A stretch of DNA of 64,000 bases. It comes from Heloderma charlesbogerti. Taxonomy: Eukaryota; Chordata; Lepidosauria; Squamata; Helodermatidae. A program made the position numbers and the translations under genes. Below are positions 34,254-63,837 of this stretch, piece after piece. Under the pieces are notes generated by a model. It had not been told where the DNA came from, made no database searches, and worked only from the letters and a program-made list of their open reading frames with translations. Within the stretch, counting starts at the first letter, position 1, and each line of letters starts with the position of its first letter. The stretch lies in NCBI GenBank assembly GCA_026122225.1, contig JANEZZ010002068.1:1116001-1180000 (forward strand). Reading direction: 5' to 3'.

Positions 34254-34286
34254 AAAAGGTTGGTGGTTCGAGCCCACCCAGGGACG
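34213..34286 (+). tRNA. tRNA-Asn (anticodon GTT)
   Basis: The 74-nt cloverleaf has acceptor GTCTCTG/CAGGGAC, D arm GCGC/GCGC, anticodon loop CTGTTAA and T arm GGTGG-TTCGAGC-CCACC. There is no intron and no encoded CCA. A run of six T at 34302-34307 gives a Pol III stop. One base departs from the usual vertebrate gene: A at 34254 in place of G, producing a C29-A41 mismatch in the anticodon stem. It is probably a real gene, possibly weakened. Confidence 0.93.
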
Positions 34287-34301
34287 GGGCAGGTGGGGCT
34301 G

Positions 34302-34307
34302 TTTTTT
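34302..34307 (+). terminator. Pol III terminator of tRNA-Asn
   Basis: TTTTTT lies 15 nt after the tRNA 3' end. Confidence 0.85.
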
Positions 34308-34638
34308 GTCAAGGTCCCCTTCATTGCAACCGCGTTCGCATTTGGAGGGTTGATTCTTTGCAGGTTGCAAGACCCGGCGTGAAGGAGGGGAAGGGAGGGG
34401 AGGGGAGGGAGGGGGAACTGGACTGCAGCTCTTTTTGCTGGCCAATTGCAAAAAAACGAAGGGAGGGGAGAGAGAGAGAAGAAAGGGCAGGATTGCCTCT
34501 GCCCATAACCAAGATGGCCACGCTGGCAAGGAAGGGACGGGGATTTAATGGGTGGTAGGGGGGCCGAAGTGCCCCCCCATACTGATCCAGTCCGTCCCAT
34601 GGTCAGAAACTTTCCGGGGGGGGGGAACATGCATAAGA

Positions 34639-34750
34639 GTGCAATGTTTAGAGAGAAGTACTACAACTCCCAGCATCCTCCTGGCAGCTGGGGCATGCTG
34701 GGAGTTGTAGGATTTTTTTCTCTGTCTAAACATGCAAAGGATTGCACCCT
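34639..34750. mobile_element. Palindromic MITE, family A copy
   Basis: The arms GTACTACAACTCCCAGCAT and ATGCTGGGAGTTGTAGGAT are almost perfect, with the outer GCAATGTTTAGA and TCTAAACATGC. A family C remnant follows at about 34825-34910. Confidence 0.85.
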
Positions 34751-35194
34751 ACATCCTTTTGCACCTTGTTTTTCTCCCAAAGTTGCAAGGGAGGGTGGGG
34801 GGGAGGAGAAAAGGTTGTTTGCAAAGAGATCCTTAGTATGTTTACTCAGGAGTAAGTCCCTGTGCAGTCAATGGGATTTACACTCTGTCCCCAGTAAGTG
34901 TGTTTAGGGATGCTGGGTGAGCAGAAGGCAGATCTGAATCAACCGGTAGATCTCTGGGCGATTTGCCACAACAAAAAGTGTATTATGTCTTATCAAATTG
35001 CCATTATACACAATGGGGGGGGGGATCATTATATTATTGAAAACTCTACTAAGAGGCCATCAAAAATTGAATGATTTTCCATGCAGCCTTTAAATGTAAT
35101 GCACACGTGTACAACATTGACAAGAAATTTAGATGTTCTAAAAGGTACGTGTTTGTCAGCATTAGACAATGGAAAGCAAACCTTTACAAGATAG

Positions 35195-36470
35195 AAAGAA
35201 AACTGAGGAGGGAGCGAAGTAAAGGAAGAGGAGGGAGAGAAAAAAGGAAGGAAGGAAGCTAAGGAAGGAAGGAAGGAAGGAACTGAGGAAGGAAGGAGGA
35301 AAGAAGGAAGGGAAAAAGAAAAATGAAGGAAGGAAGGAGAGAAACTGAGGAAGGAAGGAAGGAAGGAACTGAGGAAGGAAGGAAAAAAGATTGAAGGAAG
35401 GAGAGAGAGAGAAACTGAGGAAGGAAGGAAGGAAGGAAGGAAGGAAGGAAAAAGAAAATTGAAGGAAGGAGAGAGAGAGAGAGAGAAACTGAGGAAGGAA
35501 GGAAGGAGAGAGAGAGAAACTGAGGAAGGAAGGAAGGAAGGAAGGAACTGAGGAAGGAAGGAAAAAAGAAGATTGAAGGAAGGAGAGAGAGAGAGAGAGA
35601 GAAACTGAGGAAGGAACTGAGGAAGGAAGGAAGAAAAAAGAAAATTGAAGGAAGGAAGGGGAGAGAGAGAGAAACTGAGGAAGGAAGGAAGGAAGGAAGG
35701 AAGGAGAGCGAGAAACTGAGGAAGGAAGGAAGGAAGGAAGGAAGGAGAGAAACTGAGGAAGGAAGGAAGGAAGGAGAGAGAGAAACTGAGGAAGGAAGGA
35801 AGGAAGGAACTGAGGAAGGAAGGAAAAAAGAAGATTGAAGGAAGGAGAGAGAGAGAGAAACTGAGGAAGGAAGGAAGGAAGGAAGGAAGGAGAGAAACTA
35901 AGGAAGGAGAGAGAGAGAAACTGAGGAAGGAAGGAGGAAAGAAGGAAGGAAAAAAGAAAAATGAAGGAAGGAAGGAGAGAAACTGAGGAAGGAAGGAAGG
36001 AAGGAAGGAAAAAAGATTGAAGGAAGGAGAGAGAGAGAGAGAGAAACTGAGGAAGGAACTGAGGAAGGAAGGAGGGAAGGAAGGAAGAAAAAAGAAAATT
36101 GAAGGAAGGAAGGGGAGAGAGAGAAACTGAGGAAGGAAGGAAGGAAGGAAGGAAGGAGAGCGAGAAACTGAGGAAGGAAGGAAGGAAGGAAGGAAGGAAG
36201 GAGGAGAGAAACTGAGGAAGGAAGGAAGGAAGGAAGGAAGGAGAGAGAAACTGAGGAAGGAAGGAAGGAAGGAAGGAACTGAGGAAGGAAGGAAAAAAGA
36301 TTGAAGGAAGGAGAGAGAGAGAGAAACTGAGGAAGGAAGGAAGGAGAGAAACTGAGGAAGAAGGAAGGAGAGAGAGAGAAACTGAGGAAGGAAGGAGGGA
36401 AGAAGGAAGGAAGGAAAAAAGAAAATAGAAGGAAGGAGAGAAACAAGGGAGGGAGGAGCGAGGGCGAGCG
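35195..36470 (+). repeat. Polypurine GGAA/GAGA tract, ~1.27 kb
   Basis: It is almost pure purine on the + strand. GGAA runs alternate with GAGAGA runs and the recurring punctuation AAACTGAGGAAGG and AAAATTGAAGGAAGG, forming irregular higher-order units of about 60-120 bp. Longer blocks recur (for example about 35596-35720 and 36034-36170). It ends where the NDUFS7 CpG island begins. Confidence 0.97.
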
Positions 36471-36655
36471 AGCCGCTCCGCGCGGCGGGCCGGCGCCCTC
36501 CGCGGCCGCCAGGGGGCGGCAGCGAAAGCGCGGGGCCGCGGCCGGAACGCGCGGCGCGGGCCGGCGGCTCCCCCGGCGCGCTTTGGAGGGCGCACCGCAG
36601 CCGGCCCGCGCGCCAGAGGTGGCCTGAAGGGCTGCGGGCGGAGGCGCGGGGCAGG

Positions 36656-55503
<18,848 letters not shown>

Positions 55504-55602
55504 CGCCGCTTGCTTTAGAAATCAGCTGCTGGCCCGAAAAGCAAGCAGCCCAGTCTGTTTCTGTAGCACACACTTTGAACCACTTTGCACGCATGCTTTC
55601 CC

Positions 55603-55608
55603 AATAAA
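55603..55608 (+). terminator. NDUFS7: NDUFS7 poly(A) signal
   Basis: AATAAA lies 100 bases after the NDUFS7 stop, giving a short 3' UTR typical of this gene. Confidence 0.9.
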
Positions 55609-55706
55609 GTTGCGCATATATATATATATAAAATTGGTTTGATGCATTGCTTTTTTCTGTTTTTCAGAATGCCTTGATCAAACAGAGGAGGAGGGGGACA
55701 TTAGAC

Positions 55707-56185
55707 GCAGGATCCAACTGTGTCATTCCGTTAGTGCAAATGATGTTGCGCTTGCGGAACATGTTATGAACTGCACGCAAGAATCCAATTAACGTTAAGT
55801 TTGCGCAAGCACACATTGTGTAAGCATAATGGGCAACCGCTTGCGCATTGGAAAGATTCAGCAGAGCTCTGTTAGCGCTATTGAGTGTACAGAATGACAC
55901 CATTGACAAGCACACATTGCTCCTGCAAACGAGAAGCACGCATTGCGCAAGCATAATGGGTAACCGACAAATAACAGGCACAGATTGCGCAAGCATAATG
56001 GGCAACCGCTTGCACGATGGAAAGATTCAGCAAAGCTCCGCTAGTGCTATTTGGATGTACGGAATGGCACTGTTGACAAGCACACATTGCGCAAACATAA
56101 TGGGCAACCATTTGTGCAGTGGAAAGATTCAGCAGCGCTCCGCTTGCACTATCTGGGTGTACGGAATGAGACTGTTGGATACTGC
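55707..56185. mobile_element. TIR element with internal ~100-bp tandem repeats
   Basis: The left 24 bp (55707-55730, CAACTGTGTCATTCCG) matches the right 24 bp (56162-56185) inverted at 21 of 24 positions. The interior repeats a unit with GCATAATGGGCAACCG, TGGAAAGATTCAGCA, GTGTACGGAATG-like and TTGACAAGCACACATTGCGC about three times, plus partial copies at 55909-55990. No ORF. It begins about 100 bp after the NDUFS7 poly(A) signal. Confidence 0.75.
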
Positions 56186-56477
56186 TCCTTTTTAAAAAAA
56201 ATAGGAAGATATACTTGAGTGGAGGAGAGCAGGGAACTCCACAGCCCGTGGTCTGAACACTGCCCCTTCCTACTGTCCAACCTCAACTTGCTTCTGTGAT
56301 TCCACAGGGTACAGCCCGCATGGCTTCATGCTTTTCCCCTCCACTGTGAGGGCTAGAAACTTTTTAAAAAGCCAACGCTAATTTTCTCTGAATGCTAAAT
56401 GCGGCGTCCAGTACCGCTTCTATCACCGGGATGGACAGACTGAGAGAAAGAAGCAATAAACGAGGGGTGACTGCGTG

Positions 56478-56600
56478 TGACCCTCCAGGATGTTTGGCCT
56501 ACATCTCCCATCAGCCCTAGCCAGCGTGGCCAGCAGTGAGAGATAATGGGAGGTGCAGGCCAAAATATTTGGTGGGGCCCAAGTTGGCTACCCCTGGTGT
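56478..56600. mobile_element. Palindromic MITE, family B copy
   Basis: The arms GATGTTTGGCCTACATCTCC and GGGAGGTGCAGGCCAAAATA. Confidence 0.75.
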
Positions 56601-56704
56601 AGACAATACCACAGCAGACAGACTTGGTATAAGGCAGCTTCCTATGTTTCAGTTTAAATCAGCTTTTCCAAAATCATAAGGGCTGGTATTTTAGTGGTAG
56701 AGCC

Positions 56705-57232
56705 TGTCAGGGTGGACACTGAGCCCATAGAACCTCAGAGCAGTTCTGATTCTGAGGAGGAACAGCCGTCTGTGGGAGAGGAGCGCGCTCATCCCTCCCA
56801 GGCCCTGCAGCTGGCAGAGATTCCTCCTGCCGGCATTCCAGTCATAGATAGCGGTCCTGGGAGTGAAAGCGCATGGGAGGAGGGCTAGCTGGATGTTTGA
56901 CGCAGACACAAAGAGCGACGAGCTATGGGGGGTGTGGAAAGGAGGCGTAGCGCTCGTTTGGCACGCAAGCAACGGTCGCGTCCAGAGGACCCAAGGGAAA
57001 GGGGGAGGGACTCTCCCTAGCCCATACATTCAGGGTCTGCAAGTGATTCTCGTTCAGACGGGGACCAACTGTTTCCAACCCGGGGCATAGATTACTCTGC
57101 TGTTCATAGCTTAGTCGCTGGTGATAGAGTTATTAAGTTGTAAAAGGAATAAAGCCTTGAAAAGAATCCTTTGTCTGTGTCTGGAGTTGGCTACTGGAGT
57201 AGACTGAGAGAGGTGGCTAGGGCCCCCTGACA
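56705..57232 (+). mobile_element. Solo LTR inserted in a SINE
   Basis: It starts TGTCAGGG and ends CCCTGACA, a TG...CA pair within an 8-bp inverted repeat. AATAAA lies at about 57149. Flanking halves of a tRNA-Ala SINE (ATTTTAGTGGTAGAGCC and GCCCTTGCTTTGCGTGCAG) are split by it. No internal retroviral genes are present. Confidence 0.75.
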
Positions 57233-58083
57233 GCCCTTGCTTTGCGTGCAGAAGAGCCAGTCAATCTCCAACAACTCCAGGTAGGGCTGGGAAAGGCGTG
57301 GCAGAAGCCCTGGAGAGCCACTTCCAGTCAGTGTCTACAATCCTGACGGACCAAGGGTCTGTCTCAGCATAAGGCAGCTTCTTATGTTCCTGTTTAAATC
57401 AGCCCTTTATTTAGAACCATGAGGACTAGAATCTTAATCTGGGAAAAGACCGTAGCAATAGAGCCCCTGCTCTGCATGCAGAAGGTCCCAGGGTCAATCT
57501 TGGCATCTCCAGGTACAGCTGGGAAAGTCCCCTTTCTGAAACCCTTCCCCAAACTGGAGAAGAGCTCCCCAAAACCAGCATTTCCCAACCTGGCTTCCTG
57601 TGGATGAGTTGGACTGCAAGGCCCATCATTTGCAGCCATGCAGTCTCAACACATCCAGAGGGGACCAGGTTGGGGAAGACTGCGTACAAGCAATACTGGC
57701 CTCGATAGCGATTTCAGACTTTCAGAAAGTGTTGGTAGCCCAATTGAGATATAATCAACATTCTCATTTAACCCTCAAGGGGTTACAGTACCAAGCCTCA
57801 AGATCCAACCAGCCCAGTCGATATCCTAGGTAGTGACTCGTAGTGATGCACCAGTGAGCAAAGAAAGAGACAGACGTGATACTGAAAAGGGTACGCCAAA
57901 TGAATTCTCTTGATCAAACCACAGCTCCATCCCGGCCGCAAGGGCTCCGTCGGACACTAACATCCCCATCTCCGGCTGCCGAAGAGAGAATGCCATCTCT
58001 CCCTGCTCCCCCTTCCGCTCAGCCGTTTTCTGCCAATGCCAGTTTCCCTTCCGCTTTTCCTCGTCAGGGAAGGGGGCTGCTAT

Positions 58084-59412
58084 CTACTTGACAAGGGTAG
58101 GGGTGATCATCTTGGGGAAGGAGTAGTATCTGCAGTTCAGTGGAGGGACGAGCTCCATGACAGAGGTGCAGATGTTCTCTTTCTTGAAGCCGGCTTCCAC
58201 CAAATGCGCGACTTGCGTTTCCTGGCGAGGAAAGCGAGAGTTAAATATGCGGGCCCTTGGTGCTCCTTGCTGTCGCAGGGCATTACCGACAAGGGGTATT
58301 ATGAGGACCCGCTTTTGCTAGTGGGGAGATAGTGGGTATCCCCTCTAGCGGGGATTCCCCAGAAGCTCCACAGGCCAGGGGTTCTGCACCCCTGGACTAC
58401 ATCTCCCTTTACGCATAGCCAGCATGGCCAACAGGTGATGGGAGATGCAGTCTGACATCTGGAAGGCTACCGGTTCCCTGTTCTGGAGAAACGGAGCACC
58501 TACCAAACCAGTCTAAGTCTGTGGTACAGACTTATGCAGACAAGCTGGAGAGGGTTCAGAGGAGGGCAATAAAGATGATCAGGGGACTGGAAACAAAGCC
58601 CTACGAGGAGAGACTGGTTGAACTGGGCATGTTTAGCCTTGAGGAGAGAAGACTGAGGGGAGATAGGATAGCGCTCTGCAAGTACTTGGAAGGTTGTCCC
58701 AGAGAAGAAGGCCACGATCTCTTCTCCATCATCTCAGAGTGCAGGACACGGAAGAATGGGCTCAAGCTGCAGGAAGCCAGATTCCGGCTGAACATCAGGA
58801 AAAACTTCCTGACTGTCAGAGCCATACGACACTGGAACCCATGACCTAGGGAGGCGGTGGGCTCTCCCACACTGGAGGCGTTCAAGACGAGGCTGGACAG
58901 CCACCTGTCGGGGATGCTCTGACTTGGATTCCTGCACTGAGCAGGGGTTTGGGCTCGATGGCCTTGTAGGCCCCTTCCAACCCTGCTATTCTATGATTCT
59001 GTGATTCTATCTCCAGAGGTCTCCGCTGCAGTCATGACACGCTGTTGTCGGTTCACACTTGGCAACCCAAGCCTCGTTCCCTGCTGGGCCCCATCCGTCA
59101 ATACGCAGGAGGAACCCACAGGCCCTCTGGCTTTTGCCTTGGCCTCACCTGAAACATCATCTCGATGTCGGAGTATTTGCTCTTGAGCAGGTCACCCCAG
59201 GAGGTCAGGTTGCAGTAGGTGAGCACTCCGCCAGGCTTCAGGAGCCGATGGGCATGGCCCTGCAGCGACAAAAGCAGGAAAGGGATGTGGGGGGGAACGA
59301 TGAGCTCTGTGGGGGCTCAGCCTCCGAACCTGTTGCTGGGGGCCTGCCTCTGGGTATGTCTGTCTGTGTAAGTGTGTGTGTATCTCTCTCTGTGAGTGTC
59401 TCTCTTGGGGTA

Positions 59413-59454
<42 letters not shown>

Positions 59455-62400
59455 TGTCTGTCTGTCTGTCTGTCTCTGTATCTGTGTGTGATGTCTGTGT
59501 GTATCCTCTCTGAGTTTCTGTCTGTCTCTCTTTCTGTGTGTGTGTCTGTCTGTCATTTCCAGTAGCCTGTGTCAAGCCTAATGAGTCTCTCTTCCTTGCT
59601 CTGCAGAAGCAAAGCTAAACAAGAGAGAGGGACAGCGAGTGTATAGAATCATATAATTTTAAAGCATTGGCACCGCTATGGTCAGATCTTGGGGCCAACA
59701 CGTAGGGGGCCCCGCAATCAGGGGGGATGCCCCCCCCACCAAGAGCAGCAGGCGATGAGAGCAGCAGGAGCAAACTCCATTTCATTCCCATCGTCACAGT
59801 GGCACTATGACTGAAGGGAGTTTAAAATGCCAAACTGCACATGCCCAGAGGATGTCTTTTCACCCGGGTCAGAAAACAGTTCCAACAGGTCAGGAATGCA
59901 GAAGCAATTGTAAAGCACGGGGCGGCCGTTGTGGGTGGGGGAAGAGAAATGTTAACTGTGTGCATCCCTGAAGTAAGACCCAGGGCCATCTAGAGAGGGG
60001 GGGGGGAGTAAGATGGTTTAATCCAGAGTCTAACATGACCTTGCTGCATCATGGTGTCAGAGCTGGAAGGGACCTTGGAGATCATCTACTCCACACCTCT
60101 GTTCAATGCAGTACTGAACAAGGGTGTGGAGGAAATTATCTCCAAGGCCCCTTCCCCATGCTACAGTATTATTATTGTTATTAATGTATTTATATCCCAC
60201 CTTTTTCCCCAATACTGGGACTCAAGGCGGCTTTACAACATTAAAACTTGTACAGTTAAAACCTATAAATAGAAATATATGTCAAGCTGATATGACCATA
60301 ACAGTTAAATAGAAATATACAAAAGTTAAAAATATAATTAAATGATCAATAATATTAAAATTGTATAAAATATCAAAATGTTAAAAAAAAACAAGAAATA
60401 TAACCATAGTATCCATCCGTCCCATTCTCACAGGTCCAGATTAGCTATCCCCAAAGGCCTGCCAGAACAAAAAAGTTTTTACATGCCTGCGAAAGCATAT
60501 CATGGAGGGTGCCTCTCTCACCTCCCTGAGAAGGGAGTTCCGGAGCCTCGGGGCAGCCACTGTAAAGGCCCTGTCCCGTGTTCCCACCAGACATGTCTGT
60601 GATGGTGGCGAGATGGTGAGAAGGGCCTCCCCTGAAGATCTGAGGGCACGAGTAGGCTCATAGGGGAGAATATGGTCTTTCAGATAATCTGGACCCGAGC
60701 CGTTTGGGCTTTATAGGACATGACCAACACTTTGAATGGTGTCAGTATCCCTGACAGATTGCCATCCAGCCCCTGCTTAAATACCCCAGCGAGGGAGGAC
60801 CCACCATCTCTCAAAGAAATCTGTCCCACTGTCGAACAGCTCTGACCGCTCAGACGGTTCTCTTAACGTTACGCTGAAATCGGCTTGCCCGCAATTGCCA
60901 CCTGTTGCTTCTAAGTCCTGTCCTCCGAAGCTCCAGAGAACAAGCCTGGTCCATCTTCCACGTCCCTTCAGAAGACGGAGCAGACAAGCAGACATTCGTC
61001 GAAAGCCTTCCCCTCTGAACGGCAATTCCCGGGCTGTGTCCTGGCACCGGTTTTGAAAGAGGCACTTTAAGCTGTTACCACCAGCGGCCATTCCAGCAGG
61101 CCGGACCAAGGGAGAAGAGAGGGAGACAAGGGCCATCCCACCAGCCCTGCTAAAAGAATTAACTGTTTTCCCTTCTCCGTTCCTTTTTTTCCTTGCATGC
61201 TGTGTCTTTTTAAATTGTAAGCCTCTGAACAGAGATGGTCTTGTTTGAGTAATTATACAATTAACCGCTCAGAGGTATTTTTAAATGTGTTCAGCGGTAT
61301 ATAAATCTATTAAAATAAATGCATACATACATAAAAATATATAAGCCACTCTGGGAGCCTTTTTGGCTGAGGAACAAAAAGCTACGCTATGCTACGCTCA
61401 ACATCTAAGGTCCTCTTCTGGCTGCCTACTCCGAGGGAAGCTCAGAAGACAGTAAGAGGGCCTTTTCAGTGGCGGCCCCCAATTCTGGACTGATCTCCCC
61501 AATGAGGCCTGCTTGGCACCAACATTGTTATCTTTTTGGCCCCAGATTAAGACCTTTCTCTTCTCCCAGGCATTTAGCAACATATGATCAGTTTTAATTG
61601 ATCCTGGATTGTCTTATGGTTCTGGTTGTTTGCTTGAGATTGCTCGTTGGAAGTCATTTTAGATATATGTTCTCTTGTGTATATTGTCTGTTCGTGTGCG
61701 TTTTTATGAAAAGGGTTTTTAATCTCTGTATACTGTATTTTTAATGTTTTAAATCTTTGTAAACTGCCCAGAGGGCTTTGACTATGGGACAGTATAGAAA
61801 TGTAACCAATCAATCAAAAAAATAAAAATACTTCAAATAAATAAAAACAGCTGTCCTGGATTTGCTGGAAGCTTTTTTTAATTTTTTTAAATTACTTCTG
61901 CAGCTTCTGTTCTGGTTGCCAGCATTACATTTCCATCACCCCAAGAGACCTCTGGCAATTTATTTCCAGGGATTCAACAGGGCCTCATCCCCTGCTCTGT
62001 ATAATGTGAGTTTTTCTTTAAAAAAGAAAGAAAAAGGAACACGCACACAGAGAACAACAGAATTTGGTTCTCCACCAAAACAAGAGACTGTAATGCAAGT
62101 TGCCATCAACACAATGGCTGTGCTGGCTAAGAATGATGGGAGTTGTAGTCCAGCACATCTGGCAGGCACCAGGTGGGGAAAGCCTGCCTTAAAGGCTTCC
62201 ATTTTGATTCAAAGAAAGAAAGAAATCCCATTAGAATTGCGGCCACCTCTCACCTTGATGAAACCGAACTGGTGCGTGTGCCAAGTGTCTGCTGACAGTG
62301 GGTAGGTGTCGTAGAGGATTCCTGTAGGGAAAAGGCCAGCTTTTTAGATCTCCAAAGTGGGCCCCCATGCCCTGGTGAAGCTCTTGCCAAATTGTCCCAC

Positions 62401-63681
62401 AACCAGAAGATGCGGGTATAGCAAAAGAATGCTTGGCCTACTAGGATTCAGAGCATCTCCTGAGCATGAGATGTGCACTCCTTTTCAGAGTTCCACAGCA
62501 TCAGGGGCTGGTTAGGTGAAGCTCGCTCTTACCATTGAAGTGCTCACTGGGCAGAGTCGGGACGATGTCCTCCCACAACCCCTTCAAAGGGACGACCTTG
62601 GGAAGGAAAGCAGAGCAGGGTGGGGTGGGGAAGATGCATGTTAGAACAGGTCAGTGAGTGACCAGGTAGAGATACTTACTCAGTAACTGGAAAACATCTT
62701 GGACTGTTTACGCAACTCGGCCTGGTTGCTGTTTAACCCGCTTGCATTAGCCCAGGCAAAAGGGCATCCACTAAGCAAGTAATGCTCAAAATGAGCTCCT
62801 GGATGCAAACAAGAAGTTGGATAGAGGCCTGGTGGATTTGAAGTGCTCCTGGAGGATGCCTATGCTGCAAATTGGGCCAATTTAATAGTCAGGATGAGAC
62901 TTGGGGTCCCATTCCAGCCCTATGGGGTTTCCCAGAGTGCTACGCCTCTCCCCAAGTGCCAATCGTTTGGTGGCTTCCTGTTTTTTTCCTCTCCCTGAGT
63001 GCCAATCGTTTGGTCGCTTCCTTTTTTTTTTGCAGTTTTTTCCCCCCATTCCAAAAGGTTGAAATGCCTCTCTGAAGGCTTAGTTATTAGCAATAAGACC
63101 TTGAAGCTAAAGTATGCGGGGCGGGGAGTTATATTTTGGCATCACCCCTTTCGGCTTTGCCTGGAATGCAGCCCCCAAAAAGCTTCCCCAAAACAAAACC
63201 TGGCCCTCAGGCAGAGAGAAGTTCGGCACCCCTAATCTAAGGGTTCATCCCTTGCATGTCCCTTGAATGGTGCTTCGTTCTAACCCACCACGCTGTTTCC
63301 ATTCTGGAACAATTGTGGGTTTCCTGGAATTGTTTGAATCAGAAAATTGCCCAATGCCTTAAAACAGGGAGCGGGGGGCAGTTCAGGCTTGCAAGGTCTA
63401 CTTTTTCCTTTTCTATTTTTGCTAGAACTCCAAGATCCACCAACCGGAGCCAGGTGCAAAGGACATACTCTCCAAATTAGAGGGTTACATCTAGTCTCAG
63501 TCCTACTAGAGCTGATCCACTGGAATGATCCATGCCTTGTGCGGTTGCGTCTCGGCCCACTCCAAGAGACGCTGGAAAACCTCCTCGTTGCACTCGACGA
63601 TCCAGTGCTCCTCGATGTCAAATTCTTCAATTTTGGTGGCAGCAATGGCCATGCCAAAGCCCACCTCCAGCACACGGCCGC
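58084..63681 (-). CDS. GAMT: Guanidinoacetate N-methyltransferase, exons 2-6 (5' end outside window)
   Basis: The enzyme transfers a methyl group from S-adenosylmethionine to guanidinoacetate, giving creatine, in the cytosol. Exons on the minus strand in order: 63681-63536, 62596-62533, 62321-62254, 59259-59149, 58221-58084 (527 nt), all in phase and ending in TAG. SAM-binding motif I is [11 protein letters not shown] (exon 2), the acidic ribose-binding end is IVECN, and the core sequences [16 protein letters not shown] and [17 protein letters not shown] follow. The C-terminus is [15 protein letters not shown]. Exon 1 (about 60 N-terminal residues) lies beyond 64000. Exon 2 has a non-GT donor: CACAAG|GC. 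The gene converges on NDUFS7. Confidence 0.96.
58521..59012 (+). mobile_element. CR1 LINE 3' fragment in GAMT intron 5
   Basis: It encodes [40 protein letters not shown] and [18 protein letters not shown]. It ends in the CR1 3' signature CCCTGCTATTCTATGATTCT. Antisense to GAMT. Confidence 0.95.
59385..59560 (+). repeat. (TG)n/(TCTG)n microsatellite
   Basis: A TG run at about 59417-59452 is followed by TCTG units and further TG/TC-rich sequence. It lies in the GAMT intron between exons 4 and 5. Confidence 0.95.
60050..60960 (-). mobile_element. LINE/CR1 antisense fragments in GAMT intron
   Basis: A CR1-like 3' part near 60060-60140 (GAGCTGGAAGGGACCTTGGA) is split from its continuation near 60730-60900. 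The L3/L2-type LINE between them (about 60160-60730) has therefore probably inserted into a CR1. Confidence 0.5.
61130..61830 (+). mobile_element. SINE-like element and L3-like LINE 3' end
   Basis: Positions 61130-61375 match 20150-20345 (GCTGTGTCTTTTTAAATTGTAAGC-like block and CTCTGGGAGCCTTTTTGGCT). Positions 61390-61830 end in the LINE tail GGCTTTGACTATGGGACAGT with ATAAA repeats. Confidence 0.5.
62597..63535. other. GAMT intron 2
   Basis: The stretch GTGCCAATCGTTTGGTGGCT to GGTTGAAATGCCTCTC (62950-63080) also occurs in NDUFS7 intron 4 (48970-49045), so it is an unnamed dispersed repeat. Nothing else was recognised. Confidence 0.5.
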
Positions 63682-63837
63682 CTGAGCGAAGACGAGAAAA
63701 GGAGATAGCTCCGTTAGCTTCGAGCTGACAGGAAGCGGCCTCCAACCCGGTCAGAGCGTCTTCCTTCCAGCCCAGAATTGTCTGCCCCGAATGACAGCAG
63801 CTTTCGAGGGTCACAGGCAGGAAAAGTTCTTGCCTAT

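Noticed and set aside
34187..34558. 123-residue ORF reading through the tRNA
   Set aside because: Shadow frame across a tRNA gene and G-rich spacer.
35195..36470. CRISPR-like array because of regular repeats
   Set aside because: Vertebrate simple-sequence repeat with no unique spacers or associated genes.
35162..36595. 477-residue minus-strand ORF of Phe-Leu-Pro-Ser repeats (and a 305-residue companion at 35898-36815)
   Set aside because: It is the translation of the polypurine/polypyrimidine microsatellite and adjoining CpG island; a long frame is expected by composition, with no domain or splice support.
56694..56888. Acidic 64-residue ORF as a gene
   Set aside because: It lies within the solo LTR and starts before its 5' end; no splice or domain support.
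59059..59575. ORFs on both strands across the TG/TCTG repeat
   Set aside because: Low-complexity translation of a microsatellite overlapping GAMT exon 5.
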